Of a stretch of DNA of 64,000 nucleotides, positions 57,881 to 64,000 are shown one piece after another. Below the pieces are notes generated by a model. That model searched no databases, had not been told where the DNA came from, and saw only the letters and a list, made by a program, of their open reading frames with translations. Made by a program: the position numbers and the translations under genes. Numbering within the stretch: the first letter of the stretch is position 1; the number at the start of each line of letters is the position of its first letter. The stretch comes from Scybalenecus merdavium (GTDB taxonomy: Bacteria > Bacillota > Clostridia > Oscillospirales > Acutalibacteraceae): assembly GCA_018714405.1 (NCBI GenBank), contig DVNM01000012.1, positions 31,055 to 95,054 on the forward strand. Direction: 5' to 3'.

Positions 57881-58894
57881 ATGGAAAAGATCAAAGTCGG
57901 CATCATTGGCGCCGGGCGCATCGGTCAGGTGCATGCGCGTTCGCTGACCTACCACATCCCGCAGGCGGAGCTTGCGGCCGTGTCCGATGTTTATGCACCG
58001 GCCGCGCAAAAGCTTGCAGCTGAACTCGGCATACCGAACTGTTATGACGATTATCATGAAATTTTAAACGACCCGTCCATTACGGCGGTGCTCATCTGCT
58101 CATCCACAGACACGCACGCAGACATTGCGGTGGAGGCGGCCAAGGCCGGCAAGCACATTTTCTGCGAAAAGCCGGTCGACCTGACTGTGGAAAAGATCAA
58201 GTCGGTCATCTCGGCGGTGGACGAGGCCGGCGTGAAGCTGCAGATCGGCTTCAACCGCCGCTATGACCACAATTTTGCCCGCATCAAAGAGCTGGCGCAG
58301 TCCGGCGCACTCGGCGATCTGGAGATCATCAAGATCACCTCGCGCGACCCGGAACCGCCGTCACCGGCTTATGTGGCCGTTTCGGGCGGCATTTTTCTGG
58401 ATATGACCGTGCATGATTTCGACATGGCCCGTTTTATCGGCGGTGAAGTGGAAGAGGTGTTTGTAAACGCCGCTGTTCTGGTGGACCCGGAGATCGGCAA
58501 AGCCGGCGATGTGGACACGGCGCTTGTCAGCTTAAAGTTCAAAAGCGGCGCCATCGGCATGATCGACAACTGCCGCCGCGCGGCCTACGGCTATGACCAG
58601 CGTCTCGAGGTGTTCGGCGCCGGGGGGCAGGCCTCTGCCGCCAACGACACGCCTACCAATGTGACCGTGCTCGGCGAGAACGGCGCACTGGCCGACAAGC
58701 CGCTTTATTTCTTCCTGGAGCGTTATATGCAGTCGTTTACCGACGAAATGGTGCAGTTCATCGACTGCATTCAAAACGACAAACCGACGCAGACTACGGT
58801 GCAGGACGGTCTGCAGGCGCTTGTGCTCGGCCTTGCCGCGAAAAAATCGCTTGCTGAGCACCGCCCGGTAAAGCTTTCGGAAATCGAGGTTTAA
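57881..58894 (+). CDS. iolG: myo-Inositol 2-dehydrogenase
   Basis: The 337-residue NAD-dependent enzyme oxidises myo-inositol to scyllo-inosose. The Rossmann motif is GIIGAGRIGQVHA. The GFO/IDH/MOCA signature EKPVDLT follows, and the substrate site FLDMTVHDFDMARF contains the conserved Asp/His pair. AAAGGAG precedes the ATG. iolD starts three bases after the stop and iolE follows, making the inositol role likely over other family members. Confidence 0.92.
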   Translation: MEKIKVGIIGAGRIGQVHARSLTYHIPQAELAAVSDVYAPAAQKLAAELGIPNCYDDYHEILNDPSITAVLICSSTDTHADIAVEAAKAGKHIFCEKPVDLTVEKIKSVISAVDEAGVKLQIGFNRRYDHNFARIKELAQSGALGDLEIIKITSRDPEPPSPAYVAVSGGIFLDMTVHDFDMARFIGGEVEEVFVNAAVLVDPEIGKAGDVDTALVSLKFKSGAIGMIDNCRRAAYGYDQRLEVFGAGGQASAANDTPTNVTVLGENGALADKPLYFFLERYMQSFTDEMVQFIDCIQNDKPTQTTVQDGLQALVLGLAAKKSLAEHRPVKLSEIEV

Positions 58895-58897
58895 GCT

Positions 58898-60751
58898 ATG
58901 TCCAGAGAAAGATTGACCATGTCGCAGGCGCTTGTCAAGTTCCTCGACAACCAGTACATAGAGTGTGACGGGGTAGAGAGCAAGTTCGTCACCGGTATGT
59001 TCGGCATCTTTGGCCACGGCTGCGTGGTCGGCGTCGGTCAGGCGCTGGAACAGGGCGGCCACAACTTGAAATTTTACCAGGGGAAAAACGAGCAGAACAT
59101 GGCGCTTGCCGCCGTGGCTTATGCCAAGCAGATGGACCGCAAGGCCATCATTCCCTGCGTTTCGTCCATCGGCCCCGGCGCCACCAATATGGTCACGGCC
59201 TGCGGCTGCGCCACGGCCAACCGCATCCCGCTTTTGGTGCTGCCCGGTGACACGTTTGCCTGCCGTCAGCCCGACCCGGTTCTGCAGCAGGCGGAGTTTT
59301 TTGACAATTACGGCCGCACGGTGACAGATGCTTTTAAGGGCGTCTGCCACTATTTTGACCGCATCGTCCGCCCGGAGCAGCTGATGACCGCGTGCCTGAA
59401 TGCCATGCGTGTGCTGACCGACCCGGCCGACACCGGCGCTGTCTGCCTGGCCATGCCGCAGGATGTGGAGGGCGAGGCCTATGATTACCCCGATCATTTC
59501 CTGCAAAAGCGCGTTTGGCACCTGGACCGCAGGCCGATCACGTCGTCGCAGCTGGAGCGTGCGGCCAAACTGATCGAATCGGCCGAAAAGCCGGTGTTCA
59601 TCTGCGGCGGCGGCGTGCGCTACAGCGGCGCTTACGACGTGCTGCGCAAGCTGGCCGAACAGTGCAACATCCCGATCACGGAGACGCAGGCCGGCAAGGG
59701 CTGCATTGACTGGCGCCATCCGCTGAATCTTGGTGGCATCGGCGTGACCGGCGGCAAGGCAGCCAATGTGATCGCCCGCGACGCCGATCTGATCATCGGC
59801 GTGGGCACGCGCTTTACAGACTTTACCACGTCATCCAAGTGGCTGTTCAACAAGGACCGTAAGGTGCTTGCCATCAATATCTGCCCGTTTGATGCGTATA
59901 AGATGGACGCTGAGGCGATCGTGGCCGACGCGCGCGAAGCGCTCACGGCGCTGCTCGGCCGCCTTGCCGGCTACCGCTCGGCCTATAAAGACGAGGTCGC
60001 CCGCGCCCGCAGCGAGTGGAACGCCATTGTGGATAAATATTATTCGACCGAGCTGCCCGGCGGCCTGAACCAGACCTTGGCGCTCGGCATCATCAACGAA
60101 TTTATGGATGCGTCTGACATCGCGGTCGGTTCGGCCGGTTCTTTGCCGGGTGATATGCAGCGCCTGTGGCGTGCCGGCGATCCGGAAACCTACCACATGG
60201 AATACGGCTATTCCAACATGGCGTATGAGATCAACGGCGCGCTCGGCGTGAAAATGGCAAAGCCCGACGCAGAAGTGTACGCTTTTTGCGGTGACGGCAG
60301 CTTTTTGATGGGCCACAGCGAGCTTTACACCTCTTTGCAGGAGGGGCTGAAGATCAACGTGTGCCTGTTTGACAATCTCGGCTGGGGCTGCATCGAAAAT
60401 CTGCAGAACAACCAGGGCACCGACACGTTCGGCACGGTTTTCCGCGCCAGGAACCCCGAAACCGGTCTTTTGGACGGCGGTGAGATACCGGTCGATTTTG
60501 CCAAGATCGCTGAGGGCTACGGCGCCAAGGGCTACACGATCCGCACGTCTGACGAATTGCGCGCCGCACTGGCAGATGCGAAGAACCAGACCTGCAGCGT
60601 GCTGTTTGACATTAAAGTGCTGCCGCAGACGATGACGCCCGGTTTTGAAAGCTGGTGGCGTGTCGGCGTGGCCGAGGTCTCCAAAAGCGAGCGCGTTGCC
60701 AAGGCGTATGCAGACATGCAGGCGCATATCCGCGACACGTTTGACTACTGA
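58898..60751 (+). CDS. iolD: Trihydroxycyclohexane-1,2-dione hydrolase
   Basis: The 617-residue ThDP-dependent enzyme opens the ring in the third step of inositol breakdown. The N-terminal pyrimidine-binding domain has GIFGHGCVVGVGQAL and the glutamate-bearing YQGKNEQNMALAA. The C-terminal ThDP motif runs from CGDGSFLMGHSEL to about 25 residues further on (CLFDNLGWGCIENLQNNQG). It lies three bases after iolG and 22 before iolE. Confidence 0.96.
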   Translation: MSRERLTMSQALVKFLDNQYIECDGVESKFVTGMFGIFGHGCVVGVGQALEQGGHNLKFYQGKNEQNMALAAVAYAKQMDRKAIIPCVSSIGPGATNMVTACGCATANRIPLLVLPGDTFACRQPDPVLQQAEFFDNYGRTVTDAFKGVCHYFDRIVRPEQLMTACLNAMRVLTDPADTGAVCLAMPQDVEGEAYDYPDHFLQKRVWHLDRRPITSSQLERAAKLIESAEKPVFICGGGVRYSGAYDVLRKLAEQCNIPITETQAGKGCIDWRHPLNLGGIGVTGGKAANVIARDADLIIGVGTRFTDFTTSSKWLFNKDRKVLAINICPFDAYKMDAEAIVADAREALTALLGRLAGYRSAYKDEVARARSEWNAIVDKYYSTELPGGLNQTLALGIINEFMDASDIAVGSAGSLPGDMQRLWRAGDPETYHMEYGYSNMAYEINGALGVKMAKPDAEVYAFCGDGSFLMGHSELYTSLQEGLKINVCLFDNLGWGCIENLQNNQGTDTFGTVFRARNPETGLLDGGEIPVDFAKIAEGYGAKGYTIRTSDELRAALADAKNQTCSVLFDIKVLPQTMTPGFESWWRVGVAEVSKSERVAKAYADMQAHIRDTFDY

Positions 60752-60773
60752 TCCATTTGAAAGGAACAAAATA

Positions 60774-61670
60774 ATGCTCAGCAAAGAAAAAGTGCGTCTG
60801 GCCATCGCCCCGATCGGCTGGACCAATGACGATATGCCCGACCTGGGCGCCGAAAACACATTTGAACAGTGCATTTCCGAAATGGCGCTGGCCGGTTTTG
60901 CCGGCTGCGAGATCGGCAATAAATACCCAAGCGACGTTGCCGTGCTCAAGCATTATCTGGATGTGCGCGGCCTGCAGGTATGCAACGCCTGGTTTTCCAC
61001 TTTGTTCACAAGCCGCCCGTTTGACGAAACGGTGCAGGCGTTCATTGCCCACCGCGACAAGCTGCATGCGCTCGGCGCAAAAGTCATCGGCGTGTCGGAA
61101 CAGGGCAATTCCATCCAGGGCAAGCCGGTGCCGATTTTAGGCGATGACAAGCCGGTCTATACGGAGGAACAGTGGCAAACGGTCACGCGCGGGTTCAATG
61201 AACTCGGCCGCCTGGCCCGTGAAAAGGGCATGTACCTTGCCGTGCACCACCATATGGGCACCGGCGTGCAGACCGAGGCAGAGATCGACCGCCTGATGCG
61301 CGAAACGGATCCCGAGCTCGTCTACCTGCTGTTTGACAGCGGCCACCTTTCGTTTGCCGGCATCGATCCTGTGCCGGTGCTGAAAAAGTATATTGACCGC
61401 GTCAAGCATGTGCACCTGAAGGATATGAGAAACGATGTGTACCGCCGTGTTGCGCCGGAGAAAATGAGCTTTCTCGATGCAGTGCGTGCCGGCGTGTTTA
61501 CCGTGCCGGGCGACGGCGACGTGGACTTTGCGCCGATTTTTGACGTGCTGGCCGAAAATGATTATGCCGGCTGGGTCGTTGTGGAGGCAGAGCAGGATCC
61601 GGCTAAGGCCAATCCGTTTGAATACGCCAAGATGGCGCGCGCCTACATTGCGGAAAAGACCGGTCTGTAA
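60774..61670 (+). CDS. iolE: 2-Keto-myo-inositol dehydratase
   Basis: The 298-residue TIM-barrel enzyme is the normal IolE length. It dehydrates scyllo-inosose to the dione used by IolD. Family marks are IAPIGWTNDDMPDLG near the start, GCEIGNKYP, AVHHHMGTGVQT and LLFDSGHLSFAG, with metal-binding residues in the last two and in HVHLKDM. ATG 60774 follows AAAGGAAC. A terminator closes the iolG-iolD-iolE operon; iolB, iolC, iolJ and an inositol transporter are not in this window. Confidence 0.94.
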   Translation: MLSKEKVRLAIAPIGWTNDDMPDLGAENTFEQCISEMALAGFAGCEIGNKYPSDVAVLKHYLDVRGLQVCNAWFSTLFTSRPFDETVQAFIAHRDKLHALGAKVIGVSEQGNSIQGKPVPILGDDKPVYTEEQWQTVTRGFNELGRLAREKGMYLAVHHHMGTGVQTEAEIDRLMRETDPELVYLLFDSGHLSFAGIDPVPVLKKYIDRVKHVHLKDMRNDVYRRVAPEKMSFLDAVRAGVFTVPGDGDVDFAPIFDVLAENDYAGWVVVEAEQDPAKANPFEYAKMARAYIAEKTGL

Positions 61671-61686
61671 GCCGTGTATTTCACCA

Positions 61687-61720
61687 AAAACCCGTTCTTT
61701 TTGGGAACGGGTTTTGTTTT
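61687..61720 (+). terminator. Terminator of the iol operon
   Basis: AAAACCCGTTC pairs with GAACGGGTTTT around a seven-base loop, followed by a long T-run. Confidence 0.92.
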
Positions 61721-61728
61721 TTTTGCCG

Positions 61729-61757
61729 TTGCATTCCAAATGGACAGATGGTACAAT
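61729..61757 (+). promoter_or_regulatory. Promoter of the aminotransferase operon
   Basis: TTGCAT (61729-61734), 17-base spacer, TACAAT (61752-61757), directly after the iol terminator. Confidence 0.78.
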
Positions 61758-61820
61758 AATTTTGATAAAATCTGTGCCGTGCACCGGGTGCGCCGGCCTG
61801 CACGGGAGAGGAGTTTTTTT

Positions 61821-63086
61821 ATGCACTACAGCCAGATGAACGCGGCGCAGCTTGCCGCTGAAAAAGAAGCGCTGCAAAAGCAGTATGCCGCATTTCAGGC
61901 GCAGAACCTGCAGCTCGACATGAGCCGCGGCAAGCCCTGCAAAGAACAGCTCGACCTTTCTATGGACATGGTGAACACGCCGGTCGACTATACCGAAAAC
62001 GGCACCGACCTGCGCAACTACGGTCTGATGGACGGCATCTTGAGCTGCAAAAAGCTTTTTGCCGAAATTTTGGATGTTCAGCCCGAAAATGTGATCGTCG
62101 GCGGTTCCGCCAGCCTGAACCTGATGTTTGACTACATTGCCCAGTGCTACACGAAGGGCGCTGCGGGCTGTACGCCCTGGTGCAAGCTTGACAAAGTCAA
62201 GTTCCTTTGCCCCGTACCCGGCTACGACCGCCATTTCACCATTTGCGAGCATTTTGGCATTGAAATGGTCAATGTGCCGATGACGGCTGCCGGCCCGGAT
62301 ATGGATGTGATCCGCGACCTTGTAAAGGACGAAAGCGTAAAAGGCATGTTCTGCGTGCCGAAGTACTCCAACCCGCAGGGCATCACCTATTCGGACGATA
62401 CGGTCCGTGCAATCGCTGCCCTGAAGCCGGCTGCTAAGGACTTTCGCATTATCTGGGACAACGCTTACTGCGTGCACGATCTGGACACAGAGCACCCCGA
62501 TCATCTTTTGAACATTTTTGACGTGCTCGGCGACTACGGCAATGAAGACATGGTCATTGAAGTGGCCTCCACCGCCAAAATCACGTTCCCCGGCGCCGGC
62601 GTGTCCTGCCTGACGGCCAGCCCGGCCAACCTGGCGGAGATCCGCAAGCGCCTGACCTGCGAAACGATCAGCTACGATAAAATGAACCAAAAGCGCCACA
62701 GCGCATTCTTTAAGGATGCCGCCGCCGTGCGTGAACACATGAAAAAGCATGCGGCCATCATCCGCCCCAAGTTTGAAATCGTTTTGCAGCACCTGGAAAC
62801 ACAGCTTGCCCCGGCCGGCATTGCCCACTGGGAAAAGCCGAACGGCGGCTATTTCATCAGCCTGGATGTTCTGCCCGGCACAGCCAAACGCACCGGTGAA
62901 CTGTGCAAAGCGGCCGGTGTTGTGCTGACTTCGGTCGGCGCCACTTACCCCTACGGCAAGGACCCGGAGGACAAGAACATCCGCATTGCGCCGACTTACC
63001 CGAGCGTGCAGGAGATCGGCCAGGCGGCAGAACTGCTGTGCATCTGCGCCAAGCTTGCCGCGATCGAAAAGCTGGAATCCAAATGA
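61821..63086 (+). CDS. PLP-dependent aminotransferase, type Ic (Aminotran_MocR)
   Basis: The 421-residue enzyme starts with LDMSRGKPCKEQLDLS. It has the DxRNYGLMDGI pattern typical of type Ic aspartate aminotransferases. The PLP lysine lies in ASTAKITFPGAG, and the asparagine/aspartate pocket is IIWDNAYCVHDL with KYSNPQG. The closing region is EDKNIRIAPTYPS. It probably transfers amino groups between aspartate and 2-oxoglutarate. GAGAGGAG precedes ATG 61821. The next gene starts in its stop codon (ATGA). Confidence 0.9.
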   Translation: MHYSQMNAAQLAAEKEALQKQYAAFQAQNLQLDMSRGKPCKEQLDLSMDMVNTPVDYTENGTDLRNYGLMDGILSCKKLFAEILDVQPENVIVGGSASLNLMFDYIAQCYTKGAAGCTPWCKLDKVKFLCPVPGYDRHFTICEHFGIEMVNVPMTAAGPDMDVIRDLVKDESVKGMFCVPKYSNPQGITYSDDTVRAIAALKPAAKDFRIIWDNAYCVHDLDTEHPDHLLNIFDVLGDYGNEDMVIEVASTAKITFPGAGVSCLTASPANLAEIRKRLTCETISYDKMNQKRHSAFFKDAAAVREHMKKHAAIIRPKFEIVLQHLETQLAPAGIAHWEKPNGGYFISLDVLPGTAKRTGELCKAAGVVLTSVGATYPYGKDPEDKNIRIAPTYPSVQEIGQAAELLCICAKLAAIEKLESK

Positions 63087-63862
63087 TCGCCGGTGCTTCC
63101 ACTTCCTGTTTCTATCCGCTCGAAACGGAAAAGGCGCTTGATCTGATCGGCCGCGCCTGGTTTCGCAAGGCCGAGGTGTTTTTCAACGCCGCCTGCGAGC
63201 TGGAAGAACCGTTTATTGCCGAGCTGAACGCAATCCGCCGCCGCTACGGCATGGAGATCGTTTCCATCCATCCCTACAGCTCCTTTATGGAAACACAGTG
63301 TATTTTCGGCGACTATGAACGCCGCTTTCACGACATTTTGCCGCTTTATGAGCGCTATTTTGAAGTCTGCGCCGAGCTTGGCGGCAAATACGTTGTGCTG
63401 CACGGCGCGCTGAAAAAAACAAAAATGCCGATTCCGGACGAACGTTATTTTGAGCGTTTCAACTACCTGGCCGACCTGGCGAAAAAGCACGGTGTGGTGC
63501 TGGCGCAGGAAAATGTAAATCTTTTCAAGAGCGAAAGCATCGATTTTTTAAAACGCATGCGTGAGGCGGTGCGAGGCAATTTTAAGCTGGTGTTCGATGT
63601 TAAGCAGGCCATCCGCGCCGGGCAGGATGTGTTTGAATTTGTGAACACGTTTTCGTCCGACATCTGCCATGTGCACTTAAGCGACAACACACCGGAAAAA
63701 GACTGTCTGCCGCCGGGGCGCGGCACGTTCGACATCAAGCAGCTCAAAAGCAAGCTCTTGATGGGGGGCTATACCGGCGACTATATTATTGAGATCTATT
63801 CGCCCGGTTTTGATGTGGAGCGCGAACTGGTGCGCAGCCGCATTTTTCTGGAAGGCATTTGA
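63083..63862 (+). CDS. Xylose isomerase-like TIM-barrel sugar phosphate isomerase/epimerase
   Basis: The 259-residue protein of the AP endonuclease 2 superfamily has metal-ligand blocks VSIHPYSSFME, VVLHGALKK, LAQENVNLF, FDVKQAIRAG and CHVHLSDNTPEKD. It ends with IIEIYSPGFD. Enzymes of this fold isomerise or epimerise sugars, or cut abasic DNA; the sugar type is more likely here. The start overlaps the aminotransferase stop by four bases, so the two are translationally coupled. The true substrate is not known. Confidence 0.85.
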   Translation: MIAGASTSCFYPLETEKALDLIGRAWFRKAEVFFNAACELEEPFIAELNAIRRRYGMEIVSIHPYSSFMETQCIFGDYERRFHDILPLYERYFEVCAELGGKYVVLHGALKKTKMPIPDERYFERFNYLADLAKKHGVVLAQENVNLFKSESIDFLKRMREAVRGNFKLVFDVKQAIRAGQDVFEFVNTFSSDICHVHLSDNTPEKDCLPPGRGTFDIKQLKSKLLMGGYTGDYIIEIYSPGFDVERELVRSRIFLEGI

Positions 63863-63871
63863 TCTAAATAA

Positions 63872-63895
63872 GTGAATTGTCAAACTAAGTGCAAC
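63872..63895. repeat. Probable terminal inverted repeat of an IS30-type element
   Basis: The reverse complement reads GTTGCACTTAG then TTTGACAATTCAC. This is similar in my recollection to IS30-family ends, and it overlaps the stop codon of the transposase fragment as such repeats often do. Confidence 0.6.
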
Positions 63896-64000
63896 AGGAA
63901 TTGATCTCAAAGTCCCATAATTCCTGAGCAGAATGGAAGTTGAGAACCTTACGAGGCCTGGCGTTTATGAGCGCCAGGTTTCGTTTTAATGTGGCAGGAG
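63885..64000 (-). CDS. IS30 family transposase (C-terminal part, runs off right edge)
   Basis: On the minus strand the last 38 codons read LKRNLALINARPRKVLNF then HSAQELWDFEINSCCT before a TAG at 63887. The N-x-RPRK-x-L segment followed by a short tail is the characteristic C-terminus of IS30-family DDE transposases. The catalytic residues lie beyond the window. A CCTGGCG/CGCCAGG stem (63957-63978) lies within the coding sequence. The element has inserted just after the TIM-barrel gene. Confidence 0.82.
   Translation of the reverse strand, partial: PATLKRNLALINARPRKVLNFHSAQELWDFEINSCCT

Noticed and set aside
63957..63978. CCTGGCG/CGCCAGG hairpin as a terminator for the isomerase gene
   Set aside because: It lies within the transposase coding sequence on the other strand and has only a weak T tract.

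Overview
The window looks like a chromosomal segment of a moderately GC-rich, spore-forming member of the Clostridia, most likely an Oscillospiraceae/Ruminococcaceae-type gut anaerobe. The evidence is a GerA-type germinant receptor, strong AGGAGG ribosome binding sites, near-consensus sigma-A promoters, a complete trimeric [FeFe]-hydrogenase operon, several glycoside hydrolases, and Firmicutes-type rpoBC and str operons. The genus cannot be fixed from the sequence alone.

Layout. 1-3.2 kb: gerAA and a partial gerAB on the minus strand, divergent from a DUF421/DUF4363 pair. 3.3-3.5 kb: a gene-free stretch with several hairpins and a terminator. 3.6-11.1 kb: a consensus promoter, a folded leader and a 2440-residue secreted repeat protein. 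11.3-15.4 kb: a beta-propeller glycosidase, a membrane protein behind a ykkC-class (probably guanidine-I) riboswitch, and a GH36 alpha-galactosidase. 15.4-19.3 kb: a TM2 protein, then uxaC-kdgK-eda for hexuronate breakdown. 19.4-25.5 kb: a metallophosphoesterase, a DacF-type carboxypeptidase, a MITE-like insertion that has split and duplicated a terminator, a LysR regulator, a secreted esterase, an aldo/keto reductase, a ferredoxin remnant and an XRE regulator. 25.9-33.7 kb: a GH16 lipoprotein, then two minus-strand units: nagB-lipoprotein-metG-tatD, and a broken S66 peptidase gene followed by an oligopeptide-binding protein and VanZ.

33.9-46.2 kb is the information-processing block rpoB-rpoC-rpsL-rpsG-fusA-tuf, with separate promoters visible before rpoB, rpsL and tuf. 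The rpsL promoter lies across the end of rpoC. 46.3-50 kb: an esterase, then gtrA-HAD-MBL-SMR. 50.1-54.2 kb: hydC-hydB-hydA. 54.3-57.6 kb (minus): TSCPD protein, clan GH-D glycosidase, and a signal peptidase I with a fused zinc ribbon. 57.9-63.9 kb: iolG-iolD-iolE, then a type-Ic aminotransferase and a TIM-barrel isomerase. The right edge cuts into an IS30-family element.

Together the genes suggest a saccharolytic fermenter. It would release sugars from galactosides and glucans outside or at the cell surface, feed hexuronates and inositol into central metabolism through short operons, and dispose of reductant as H2. The most interesting items are the riboswitch-controlled membrane protein, the giant repeat protein with its folded leader, the MITE-split terminator, the zinc-ribbon signal peptidase, and promoters embedded in the ends of upstream genes. 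All functions are inferred from sequence motifs read by eye; no database search was possible.
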